From: Eubacterium sp.
GTDB taxonomy: Bacteria > Bacillota > Clostridia > Lachnospirales > Lachnospiraceae
Direction of reading: 5' to 3'
NCBI GenBank assembly: GCA_022764165.1
Contig: JALERM010000085.1
Location: 1 to 64,000, forward strand
Length of the DNA: 64,000 nucleotides
The first letter of the stretch is position 1; every line of letters begins with the position of its first letter. A program made the position numbers and the translations under genes. Shown piece by piece: positions 17,787-25,708 of the stretch. A model generated the notes under the pieces. It ran no database searches and had not been told where the DNA came from. It worked only from the letters and a program-made list of their open reading frames with translations.

Positions 17787-19046
17787 CTAACATTCATACA
17801 TCTCATGATTCACCAGTATCCGCTCTTCCTCTTCCACCGGAATCACCAGACATTTTTTTCCATCTATGATCTGCACAGAAATCAGTTCTTTTTTCTCTTC
17901 GCCAATCTTCAGCAAAATCTCTCCATTTTCTTCCAATGGTTCTTCCATCACCTTCTGTGAACGGCTTTCCTCTAACTGTTCTTTCAGATTTTTTACCTGC
18001 GTCACCAGTTCCAGTCTGTCTTTTCTTCTGGCATTGGCTTCCACAAGTTTGGCATCTACCAGATTGCCTGCTTCCGGCAGATCATCGCCAAAGGTTGCTT
18101 CATAATTTTTTTCTATCGCTGCCGTCTGATCTTCCGTAAGCCCGCTCTCCATCAACACCTCAGACACCTCTCTGGTCGTCAATATCAGCGGCGGTGTATC
18201 AGCTGCATTCTCCTCATCTGCCGTGCGGTCCATGTACTGGCAGACACGGTCATTCAGATTATCCTGAATATCCATATACAGGATTTCACTTTTATTATCT
18301 CCGTCTCCAATCACGTCTTTGACAATATTTTCAAACGTAATCTTTTTCTCCGCCATGGTAAGACGCACGCCACAGCCAAGTCCGCCTTCCATCAATTCCG
18401 CATGTGGCTTCTTCACATCACGGGTATAAAACATCAGCGAATGAATATCGGTGCTTCTCTCAGTAAATGCCGGGAATACAAACCCGGTGTCAGGCATGCC
18501 TACCACCCAGTCACGGATTCTGGAACGTATACAATTCTCATCTTCCCGGTATCCCAGTGCCGGTTTGGTGAGAGTTACCGGACAGATGGCACAGAGCAGA
18601 TATTCATAAACCTCCTCCGATTCATCCAGATCCAGATTATCTTTGGTCTTTTTCATCACATCATAAACATCATGGAAAATCAGAATCAGATAATTGCCCG
18701 CATATCCATAATTTTCTATAACCATATCATAAAATGCATCCAGCAATTTCTCATTCTTCAGCTTGCTTTCCCGAAGTCCCATCAAAAACTGCTGCTTACC
18801 CCCCGGCTTTTCTTCCTCAAGAGGAAATTCCAGATTCAGAACGTTATTCCCAACCGTTCCGGAAAATACTTTCTTGGCAATATCAAGATACTTGAAGAAA
18901 TCTTCTTCCTCCAGATTCAGAAATGTTTCAGCTATATGAATCACCTTATTGTGCTCACCGTCCACATAACAGCCACACATTCTTGTAAATGTACAGCCGT
19001 GCTTGGTAAAACGGCGCTTCAGTTCGTGGATATCTTTTTTATTCAT
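17787..19046 (-). CDS. DUF4317 protein of unknown function
   Basis: About 419 residues. The N-terminus (MNKKDIHELKRRF, then CTFTRMCGCYVDGE) and overall layout match DUF4317, a family common in Clostridia whose function is not established. A coiled segment (about 340-385, rich in Lys, Glu and Gln) lies near the end. No signal peptide or membrane segment is seen, so it is cytoplasmic. The start at 19046 has GGAGG 9 bases upstream; a longer frame would begin inside the rpmF terminator. It follows rpmF and its terminator, so it likely has its own promoter. Confidence 0.85.
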   Translation of the reverse strand: MNKKDIHELKRRFTKHGCTFTRMCGCYVDGEHNKVIHIAETFLNLEEEDFFKYLDIAKKVFSGTVGNNVLNLEFPLEEEKPGGKQQFLMGLRESKLKNEKLLDAFYDMVIENYGYAGNYLILIFHDVYDVMKKTKDNLDLDESEEVYEYLLCAICPVTLTKPALGYREDENCIRSRIRDWVVGMPDTGFVFPAFTERSTDIHSLMFYTRDVKKPHAELMEGGLGCGVRLTMAEKKITFENIVKDVIGDGDNKSEILYMDIQDNLNDRVCQYMDRTADEENAADTPPLILTTREVSEVLMESGLTEDQTAAIEKNYEATFGDDLPEAGNLVDAKLVEANARRKDRLELVTQVKNLKEQLEESRSQKVMEEPLEENGEILLKIGEEKKELISVQIIDGKKCLVIPVEEEERILVNHEMYEC

Positions 19047-19071
19047 TATGTAAAACCTCCGTGTTTGGATG

Positions 19072-19109
19072 AAAAAAAACGGATTGATTCCCAAGGACTC
19101 AATCCGTTT
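19072..19109 (-). terminator. Intrinsic terminator after rpmF
   Basis: On the minus strand an 11-bp stem (19109-19099 with 19087-19077), an 11-base loop and a run of eight T (19079-19072). It closes the yceD-rpmF transcript. Confidence 0.9.
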
Positions 19110-19124
19110 CAACCTTTGATTTTA

Positions 19125-19307
19125 TTATGCTTCCTGAGAAATGATCTCTCTCTTATTGTAGGAACCACAAGCTTTGCATACTCTGTGAGGCATCATTAAA
19201 GCACCACATTTGCTGCATTTTACCAGATTCGGAGCGCTCATTTTCCAGTTTGCTCTTCTCTTATCTCTTCTTGCTTTAGAAGTTTTATTCTTTGGACAGA
19301 TGGACAT
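19125..19307 (-). CDS. rpmF: 50S ribosomal protein L32
   Basis: A 60-residue zinc-ribbon L32: the basic N-terminal part (NKTSKARRDKRRANWK) is followed by CSKCG and CKACG, the four zinc cysteines. This is the zinc-binding form, not the cysteine-free paralogue. It lies 3 bases after yceD, the usual bacterial pairing, and is followed by a strong terminator. Confidence 0.97.
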   Translation of the reverse strand: MSICPKNKTSKARRDKRRANWKMSAPNLVKCSKCGALMMPHRVCKACGSYNKREIISQEA

Positions 19308-19310
19308 TGA

Positions 19311-19838
19311 TTACACCTCCTTAAAATTCTTAAATATATCAGTGATAACAGCCATTCTGGGATCCAAATCTGCCGTATCGCAATCACAGGATCCCTGATT
19401 CAGATTTGCTCCACAACGGCTACAGATTCCTTTACAGTCCTCTTTGCAGAGAACTCGCATTGGCCAACGGATAAGGATTTCATTATGCAGCAGTTTTTCT
19501 GTATCCAGTTGCTTATCCTGAATATAACTGCTCTCATCCAGTGATTCAATCCGCTCCTGATCGGTCAGCTTCATATCAATCTCTTCACTGATTTCTATTA
19601 AAATCGGAACTTCCACATTCTCCAGACATCTGGAACATGGAATAAGTACTGTAATTGTACCCTCGCCTTCCAGACGAATCACCTGATTCTCAGTATGCAT
19701 AATTGTAAGAGATACAGAATTCTCTCCTACATACGGAAATGAACCCATCTCACATACATAACTGCCGCCGGATGGCTCGATTGTCATATTCAGCTTTTTA
19801 CCTTCATGGGTCAATACCCTGGATAAATCAATCAACAT
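19311..19838 (-). CDS. yceD: YceD/DUF177-family protein
   Basis: A 175-residue DUF177 protein. The conserved cysteines are present: CSRCLE in the middle and the C-terminal cluster CKGICSRCGANLN followed by CDCD, which suggests metal binding. The family is almost always next to rpmF and is linked to rRNA/large-subunit biogenesis (in plants, 23S rRNA accumulation). The start follows AGGAG. It is driven by a consensus promoter at 19865-19893. Confidence 0.92.
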   Translation of the reverse strand: MLIDLSRVLTHEGKKLNMTIEPSGGSYVCEMGSFPYVGENSVSLTIMHTENQVIRLEGEGTITVLIPCSRCLENVEVPILIEISEEIDMKLTDQERIESLDESSYIQDKQLDTEKLLHNEILIRWPMRVLCKEDCKGICSRCGANLNQGSCDCDTADLDPRMAVITDIFKNFKEV

Positions 19839-19864
19839 AATTTTCTCCTAACCACACTTTAATT

Positions 19865-19893
19865 ATTATACAGAGATGTTTTTGATTTGTCAA
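19865..19893 (-). promoter_or_regulatory. Consensus promoter of yceD-rpmF
   Basis: TTGACA, a 17-base spacer and TATAAT: a perfect sigma-A consensus. This fits the high output expected for a ribosomal protein gene. Confidence 0.93.
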
Positions 19894-19926
19894 CTGTTTT
19901 TTCGTAATCTCGGCTATTTCGTGGTC

Positions 19927-19968
19927 AAAAGACGGGCACACAGACATTCAGGTGTCCATGTACCCGTC
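19927..19968 (-). terminator. Terminator after ackA
   Basis: On the minus strand an imperfect stem of about 16 bp that includes G-U pairs (gacggg...cccgtc, 19968-19931) is followed by TTTT. It separates pta-ackA from the yceD promoter. Confidence 0.7.
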
Positions 19969-19980
19969 CCATAGTCGCTT

Positions 19981-21171
19981 TTATACCAGAGCTACGGTCT
20001 CACGGCAGATTGCAAGTTCTTCATTGGTAGGAATAACTGCAACTTTTACTTTGGAATCCGGAGTGGAGATTACGATTTCTTCTCCTCTCTTTCCATTTGC
20101 TTCTTTGTCCAGTTCGATACCAAGGTATCCCAGATAGCTTACTACTTTTTCACGAACCAGAGCAGCATTCTCACCGATACCTGCGGTAAATACAACTGCG
20201 TCTACACCATTCATGGCTGCTACATATCCGCCTACGAATTTTGCAATTCCGTAGCAGAGTACTTCGATGGCATTAGCAGCGTCTGCATTTCCGCCTTCTG
20301 CAGCTTCATTCAAATCACGGAAGTCGCTGGAAAGTCCGCCTGACAGACCCAGAATACCGGATTTTTTATTCAGTACATTCATGATGCCTGTGATATCCAG
20401 GTCTTCTTTCTTTGCAATGTACTCCATGATAGCCGGGTCAATATTACCGGAACGTGTACCCATAACTACACCTTCCAGAGGAGTCAGACCCATTGTGGTA
20501 TCTACACATTTGCCATTTACTACGGCACTGATGGAAGAACCGTTGCCCAGATGGCATACGATTACTTTGGAGTTTTCCGGATCAAGTCCCAGGAATTCTA
20601 CAGCACGTTTGGAAACGAAGCTGTGGCTGGTTCCATGGAAACCGTATCTTCTTACTTTGTATTTCTTATAGTATTCCAGAGGCAGACCATACAGATATGC
20701 TTTTGCAGGCATTGTCTGATGGAAAGCGGTATCAAATACGCCTACCTGCGGAACGCCCGGCATCAGTTCTGCACAAACACGGATACCGATCAGGTTAGCC
20801 GGGTTGTGAAGCGGTGCCAGATCGTTGCACTCTTCTACAGCAGCGATCATCTCATCAGTGATAACTGCAGATGATGCAAATTTTTCTCCGCCATGTACAA
20901 CACGGTGTCCGATGGCATTTACTTCTTTCAGGCTGCTGATGGCACCTGTTTTTTCATTGGTCAGTGCATCCAGAACCATCTGGATAGCTTCTTTATGTGT
21001 CGGCATGGAAGCTTCTGTCACTTCTTTGTCACAGCCGGTTTTCTGGTATACCAGTCTTCCGTCGATACCGATTCTTTCGCAAAGACCTTTTGCCAGAACT
21101 GCTTCTGTGTCAGAGTTGATAAGCTGGTATTTCAAAGATGAACTACCACAGTTGATAACTAATACGTTCAT
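19981..21171 (-). CDS. ackA: Acetate kinase
   Basis: About 396 residues. It converts acetyl phosphate plus ADP to acetate plus ATP. The N-terminal NCGSSSLKYQL, RRYGFHGTSH, CHLGNGSSI, MGTRSGNIDP and the ATP-site end FTAGIGEN are all present. The start at 21171 has GGAGG 8 bases upstream. With pta it forms the acetate-yielding fermentation path; the 110-base gap between them holds competing hairpins. Confidence 0.97.
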   Translation of the reverse strand: MNVLVINCGSSSLKYQLINSDTEAVLAKGLCERIGIDGRLVYQKTGCDKEVTEASMPTHKEAIQMVLDALTNEKTGAISSLKEVNAIGHRVVHGGEKFASSAVITDEMIAAVEECNDLAPLHNPANLIGIRVCAELMPGVPQVGVFDTAFHQTMPAKAYLYGLPLEYYKKYKVRRYGFHGTSHSFVSKRAVEFLGLDPENSKVIVCHLGNGSSISAVVNGKCVDTTMGLTPLEGVVMGTRSGNIDPAIMEYIAKKEDLDITGIMNVLNKKSGILGLSGGLSSDFRDLNEAAEGGNADAANAIEVLCYGIAKFVGGYVAAMNGVDAVVFTAGIGENAALVREKVVSYLGYLGIELDKEANGKRGEEIVISTPDSKVKVAVIPTNEELAICRETVALV

Positions 21172-21198
21172 GATGATATCCTCCACTTTACATATGTT

Positions 21199-21270
21199 CA
21201 AGTACACCTCGGCGTACTTGCTGCGAGGTGCGCATCATGCTTTACATGACATCATACATCTGCGCACCTC
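21199..21270 (-). promoter_or_regulatory. Competing hairpins between pta and ackA
   Basis: A 10-bp stem pairs 21270-21261 with 21234-21225 (minus strand), and a 7-bp stem pairs 21220-21214 with 21205-21199. The segment near 21224-21230 can instead pair with 21205-21211, so the two folds exclude each other. There is no U-run, so this is not a simple terminator. It could be an RNA processing or translation-control site for ackA; this is inference. Confidence 0.45.
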
Positions 21271-21281
21271 TGCAATAATTA

Positions 21282-22277
21282 TTATTCAGCCTGGCACTGT
21301 ACTGCTGTGATAGCTACAACACCAACGATATCCTCTGCGGAGCATCCGCGGGAAAGGTCATTCACCGGTTTTGCGATACCCTGTGTTACAGGACCGTAAG
21401 CTTCTGCTTTTGCAAGTCTCTGTACCAGTTTGTATCCGATATTTCCTGCATCCAGATCCGGGAAGATCAGGGTGTTGGCTTTTCCTGCAACTTCGCTGCC
21501 AGGAGCTTTGGAAGCGCCTACGCTCGGAACGATAGCAGCATCCAGCTGGAATTCACCATCCAGTTTCAGACCCGGATTCTGTTCTTTTGCAATTCTGGTA
21601 GCTTCCAGAACTTTGTCAACATCTGCATGTTTTGCACTTCCCTTGGTGGAATGAGACAGCATAGCAACAACCGGCTCTTCCTCAACCAGCAGACGGAAGG
21701 ATTCTGCTGAGGATGCAGCGATTGCTGCCAGTTCTTCCGGATTCGGATTCTGATTCAGTCCGGAATCAGCAAAAACGAATGTACCATTAGCACCATATTC
21801 ACAATCCGGAACTACCATCAGGAAGAATGCGGATACCAGTTTGGTTCCCGGTTTTGTTTTCAGAATCTGCAGACACGGTCTCAGTGTATCAGCGGTAGAG
21901 TGGCATGCACCGGATACCATACCGTCAGCATCGCCCATCTTAACCATCATAACACCATAGTACAGATACTGGTTCAGAAGAATGTCTTTTGCCTGCTCCG
22001 GTGTCATACCTTTTTTGCTTCTCAGTTCAACCAATTTATCAATATATCCCTGAGTTTTGTCGGAAGTAGCCGGATCAACGATGATAGCACCGGAAATATC
22101 CAGACCTTCGCTTCCTTTTTTGATTGCTTCTTCACTACCTACCAGCACGATATCAGCAATTCCTTCTTTCAGGATCTGTGCTGTCGCTTCATAAGTTCTT
22201 CTGTCTTCTGTCTCCGGAAGTACGATAACTTTCTTGTTTGCTTTTGCTCTTGCTTTAATTACGTCAATAAATCCCAT
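21282..22277 (-). CDS. pta: Phosphate acetyltransferase
   Basis: About 331 residues, the short single-domain form. It makes acetyl phosphate and CoA from acetyl-CoA and phosphate. Seen: VIVLPETEDRRTYEA at the N-terminus, then MVSGACHSTADTLRP and MLSHSTKGSAKH. The start at 22277 has AAAGGAG 10 bases upstream. It is driven by the promoter at 22355-22383 and followed by ackA. Confidence 0.97.
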   Translation of the reverse strand: MGFIDVIKARAKANKKVIVLPETEDRRTYEATAQILKEGIADIVLVGSEEAIKKGSEGLDISGAIIVDPATSDKTQGYIDKLVELRSKKGMTPEQAKDILLNQYLYYGVMMVKMGDADGMVSGACHSTADTLRPCLQILKTKPGTKLVSAFFLMVVPDCEYGANGTFVFADSGLNQNPNPEELAAIAASSAESFRLLVEEEPVVAMLSHSTKGSAKHADVDKVLEATRIAKEQNPGLKLDGEFQLDAAIVPSVGASKAPGSEVAGKANTLIFPDLDAGNIGYKLVQRLAKAEAYGPVTQGIAKPVNDLSRGCSAEDIVGVVAITAVQCQAE

Positions 22278-22354
22278 GATTCTATGACTCCTTTCGTAGT
22301 TTTCTCTAAAACAGCGGATCTTATACGGGTTGCCCCCTATACTCACTTATAAAA

Positions 22355-22383
22355 ATTATACCTCTTTTGCCAGTACGTGACAA
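22355..22383 (-). promoter_or_regulatory. Promoter of pta-ackA
   Basis: TTGTCA, a 17-base spacer and TATAAT on the minus strand, about 75 bases before the pta start. It is back to back with the tmcAL promoter. Confidence 0.85.
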
Positions 22384-22428
22384 GTTTAGTTAATTTTTTA
22401 ACAAGTTATGGAAAAGGCCTCAAGCCCC

Positions 22429-22457
22429 TTGTTTTCAAGCATTTTTCCTGCTAGAAT
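22429..22457 (+). promoter_or_regulatory. Promoter of tmcAL
   Basis: TTGTTT, a 17-base spacer and TAGAAT, about 38 bases before the ATG. Divergent from the pta promoter, with 45 bases between the two -35 boxes. Confidence 0.7.
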
Positions 22458-22495
22458 AGGGAAAATATTGGATGTATTTTTTGAGGTGCAAAATC

Positions 22496-23656
22496 ATGAA
22501 GACAGCAGGTATCATAGCAGAGTATAATCCTTTCCATCAGGGCCACGCCTATCACATTGAACAGACCCGACAAATGACGGGCGCTGATTATATCATCGTA
22601 GTTCTCAGCGGAGATTTTGTTCAGCGGGGAGCCCCTGCTTTTCTTCCCAGACAGGAACGGGTACGTATGGCACTGGAGGGCGGTGCTGATCTGGTTTTCG
22701 AACTTCCTTCCACTCATTCCTGCACCAGTGCAGAATTTTTTGCGGAAAGTGGGGTTCGCCTTTTGAACGGTCTTGGCTGTGTAGATTATCTTTCTTTTGG
22801 CAGCGAGTCGGGTGATATCAGCCGATTATTTCAGCTGGCTGATTTTCTTGTACAGGAACCGGAATCTTACCGCCGTGTTCTGCAGACCGGATTGAAATCC
22901 GGCCTTTCTTTCCCGGCAGCCCGACAGGCAGCTCTTCTAGAGTGTTTTCCCGATGCTCAAACAGTTCTTGCAAGTCCCAACAACATTCTGGGAATCGAAT
23001 ACTGTAAAGCACTGATCCGTCTGCAAAGCCCCATCCGTCCTGTTACTGTAACCCGTACCGGCGGCGGCTATCACAACACGGACTTTCATCAGGATTTTCC
23101 TTCTGCCACCGCAGTCCGCAGACATATCCTGCAGCAGCCCCGGGAAGCTCAGTGCAGTGAGCAATACCATTTTCCTATGGAAGAAGAGGATTTTTCTCTT
23201 CTGTTCCGCTATCTGCTGCTGACTACCGGAAAGGAACAGCTCTGCTCGATTCAGGATATCAGCCGTGACCTTGCCAATCGCATTTATAACTGCAGGTATC
23301 GCTTTCAAAGTTACGGGCAGTTTGTTTCTCTTCTGAAAACCCGGGAGCTGACCTACAGCCGCATCAGCAGAGCACTGTTTCATTTGTTCATGGATCTTCA
23401 GCAGATTCCACCCCTCTCCTATGCCCGCCTGTTGGGATTTCGCCGCTGTGCTGCCCCTCTGCTTGGCAAGATCAAGGAATCTTCTACTCTGCCTGTAGTC
23501 ACCAAAGTTTCCACTGCATCCCGCATCCTTCCCCCGGATGCCGCAGCACTTCTGGAACAGAATATACGGATCAGCGAACTATACGAGGCTGTGCGCTGTG
23601 AAAAATACCACACGGAATTTATTCATGAGTTTTCCAGGCAGCTGATTATTCTGTGA
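22496..23656 (+). CDS. tmcAL: tRNA(Met) cytidine acetate ligase
   Basis: About 386 residues of the YlbM/TmcAL family. The N-terminal nucleotidyltransferase domain has the HxGH motif in EYNPFHQGHAYH, then VVLSGDFVQRG and ELPSTHSC. The family activates acetate with ATP and acetylates the wobble cytidine of elongator tRNA(Met). The start at 22496 has GAGGTG 7 bases upstream. The gene is divergent from pta-ackA, the pathway that produces acetate. Its 3' end overlaps the convergent thioester-adhesin gene by 11 bases. Confidence 0.9.
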   Translation: MKTAGIIAEYNPFHQGHAYHIEQTRQMTGADYIIVVLSGDFVQRGAPAFLPRQERVRMALEGGADLVFELPSTHSCTSAEFFAESGVRLLNGLGCVDYLSFGSESGDISRLFQLADFLVQEPESYRRVLQTGLKSGLSFPAARQAALLECFPDAQTVLASPNNILGIEYCKALIRLQSPIRPVTVTRTGGGYHNTDFHQDFPSATAVRRHILQQPREAQCSEQYHFPMEEEDFSLLFRYLLLTTGKEQLCSIQDISRDLANRIYNCRYRFQSYGQFVSLLKTRELTYSRISRALFHLFMDLQQIPPLSYARLLGFRRCAAPLLGKIKESSTLPVVTKVSTASRILPPDAAALLEQNIRISELYEAVRCEKYHTEFIHEFSRQLIIL

Positions 23657-25217
23657 CCGTAAAGTGATTGACAACAATACTGTTATCTGACAGTTCATCA
23701 AACAGTGCCTTTCGGTTGGTAAAAGTCACACTTCCGTCTCCCCGGATCAGGTCAGCCTGCACATTAGCTGTCACCCGGGTCAGGCCATTGACTTTGTCCA
23801 CCGGCGTCACCTGAATCTGTACGTTTTCATCGGTACTTTCCGCACCGGTCAGCAGATAACGGAGGGAAAACGGCAGTTCTTCTGCCTGGTATGTTCCCGG
23901 AGGAATATTCTGAATGACAGCCTGTGCCGCCAGGTAACCGTCACTCTGAACGGCAGTTTCATTTTCCCGAAATTCTACATGGCACTGGTACTGATGGGGA
24001 TTTCCATCCAGATCCACACCGGAAAGCTGAAAGAAAAAGGTGGGATTTCCATGTTCCCATACCACTTCGTCCTCCTTAATTTTCTTTATGAAAGTAAAGG
24101 TGCGAAGCGGCAGGTTTTTTCGTGGTATCACCAGCTGTACAGTCTGGGATTTCTCTGTGATCCCTCCCGAACTGTCCCAGGTAAGGAAGCAGACATCCTG
24201 AATGTTGGAAGAATCATTGTAATGATAGATTCCTCCTCTCCAATAGCGGGGAATTTCCACTGTAACCGTAACAGGTATGGTCTTTCCTGTCAGTTCCCAC
24301 TGTTCAAACTGTTCTTTCCCTATGGCAACATCGAAGTCTGCACAGGTTTTCCCGCTTTTTTTTCGCACGGTCACTCCCGATGGAACCTCTGCCTCACAGG
24401 CAGTCACCTGTTCGCAATAAGGATATCCGTAATAGCTGTAAAATACAGGATGAAATACACAGCCGGAAATGTACTGATTTTGGCTGAGCGTCCAGGATAC
24501 CTGGTCATATTCCAGAGAAAAAGTTCCTGTATTCATGTCCATCCACCCGTCTTCTGTAAATCCACCGTAATTGGCACCATTGTTTGCCCCATTTACCATT
24601 TTCGTGATTCTGTCCAGAACCAGTGCCTTTTCTTCCTGGGTGGCAGCACTGCGATTCAATCCCACCACCAGCGCATCCATAGTAAATTCATCATTCAGCA
24701 CATGAATTGCCATCTGGGTGACAAAGTAATCCATCTGCCAGTTTCCGGTAGAATAGGGTGTGTACCGACAGGGATATCCGTAATAGAGAGCTCCATGGTA
24801 TAGGGCATAGGATACTTTTTTGTTGGACCATCCCCCGAACTGCATGGTCATACCACCTTCCGGCGTTTTCTTTGCAAACTGCAGGCAGTACACATATCTC
24901 CATTTTCCATCTCCGTCCACATTTGCATCGTCTCCCTGGATATATTTGATCCCCATTCCCAGATTGGGTTTTTCCGGTGTATTGGTATCATCATCCACGC
25001 TCTCAAATTTATCAAATCTCATCGAAGACACCGGAAGCTTTGCACTGTTATCGAAAGAAAATGCAGCTATTCCACTGTCTGCTTCTTCCAGATAAAATGC
25101 TTCCTCCCCCTCGTTTCCTGCTGCCTGAATACCATTTCTGCCAAAGAATAACAGCCCGGCAGACAGTACACCCAAAATGCACACTGCCATCCATTTGATT
25201 TTTGTCTTTATTTTTAT
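23646..25217 (-). CDS. Secreted thioester-domain adhesin-like protein (probable AUA start)
   Basis: About 523 residues. A signal peptide (basic KIKTKIKW, then a hydrophobic run ending near IQAAG) is followed by a thioester-type domain: the reactive Cys is in YVYCLQF (residue 111) and the partner Gln in VTQMAIH (residue 168). These domains form an internal Cys-Gln thioester able to bond covalently to host or matrix amines. Two beta-rich domains follow; the last (about 380-500, NLPLRTFTFIKKI to VTFTNRK) resembles Spy0128-type pilin domains. No LPxTG-like sorting signal is seen. The only well-placed start is ATA at 25217, 8 bases after GAGGAGG and overlapping the signal peptidase stop as ATAA. 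The nearest standard starts are ATG 25190, which would remove the basic part of the signal, or GTG 25253. Confidence 0.75.
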   Translation of the reverse strand: MKIKTKIKWMAVCILGVLSAGLLFFGRNGIQAAGNEGEEAFYLEEADSGIAAFSFDNSAKLPVSSMRFDKFESVDDDTNTPEKPNLGMGIKYIQGDDANVDGDGKWRYVYCLQFAKKTPEGGMTMQFGGWSNKKVSYALYHGALYYGYPCRYTPYSTGNWQMDYFVTQMAIHVLNDEFTMDALVVGLNRSAATQEEKALVLDRITKMVNGANNGANYGGFTEDGWMDMNTGTFSLEYDQVSWTLSQNQYISGCVFHPVFYSYYGYPYCEQVTACEAEVPSGVTVRKKSGKTCADFDVAIGKEQFEQWELTGKTIPVTVTVEIPRYWRGGIYHYNDSSNIQDVCFLTWDSSGGITEKSQTVQLVIPRKNLPLRTFTFIKKIKEDEVVWEHGNPTFFFQLSGVDLDGNPHQYQCHVEFRENETAVQSDGYLAAQAVIQNIPPGTYQAEELPFSLRYLLTGAESTDENVQIQVTPVDKVNGLTRVTANVQADLIRGDGSVTFTNRKALFDELSDNSIVVNHFTVTE

Positions 25218-25708
25218 ATCGCATGCCTCCTCTTCTTTCGAAGACCAATCCACTGTTCCAACAATACCAGGAATACAATGCAGCCGCACATGATTGCCAC
25301 GCCCACACGGGACTGCAATTTCTGTACCAGATAGCCGATCGCAGGTATATGGCCGATTACCTTTCCTTCATAACTGTCATAACCCACTGGTCCGATATCG
25401 GCACTGGCATTTGCATCTCCTTTTGTTATAAATGTTTTTTCTTCTCTGTCCACCTTCATCACCCGATGCATAACCTGCATCCGTTCACCCACACGAAAGG
25501 CAATAATATCTCTTTCTTCAATCAGCTCCGGCTTCACATTCTTGGCAATATAGACAATGCTTCCGGTACTGACCGCCGGTTCCATAGAACCGCTCATCAC
25601 AATCCGCGGTTCAATCCGGAAAATTCCCGGGAGCAGGAAAAGAACTGCCCCGGCAACTCCCAGAAACAACAGAAAAGAGTAAAATCCATTGATACATTTC
25701 TCAGCCAT
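25214..25708 (-). CDS. sipW: Signal peptidase I, SipW/ER type
   Basis: A 164-residue membrane peptidase with helices at about 8-30 and 130-155. The catalytic Ser41 is in MSGSMEP and the base is His81 (MHRVM) rather than Lys, which marks the ER/SipW type; KGDAN (96-100) is the conserved late motif. In Bacillus, SipW processes TasA-type fibre proteins. Here it is encoded directly behind three TasA-like or sorted proteins and in front of the adhesin, so it is probably dedicated to this locus. It overlaps the preceding gene by 8 bases. Confidence 0.92.
   Translation of the reverse strand: MAEKCINGFYSFLLFLGVAGAVLFLLPGIFRIEPRIVMSGSMEPAVSTGSIVYIAKNVKPELIEERDIIAFRVGERMQVMHRVMKVDREEKTFITKGDANASADIGPVGYDSYEGKVIGHIPAIGYLVQKLQSRVGVAIMCGCIVFLVLLEQWIGLRKKRRHAI

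Noticed and set aside
25048-25308. Alternative frame starting ATGCGATAT at the signal peptidase end
   Set aside because: Its ATG is one base from the ribosome site, and the product is a short nonsense peptide overlapping the adhesin in another frame.
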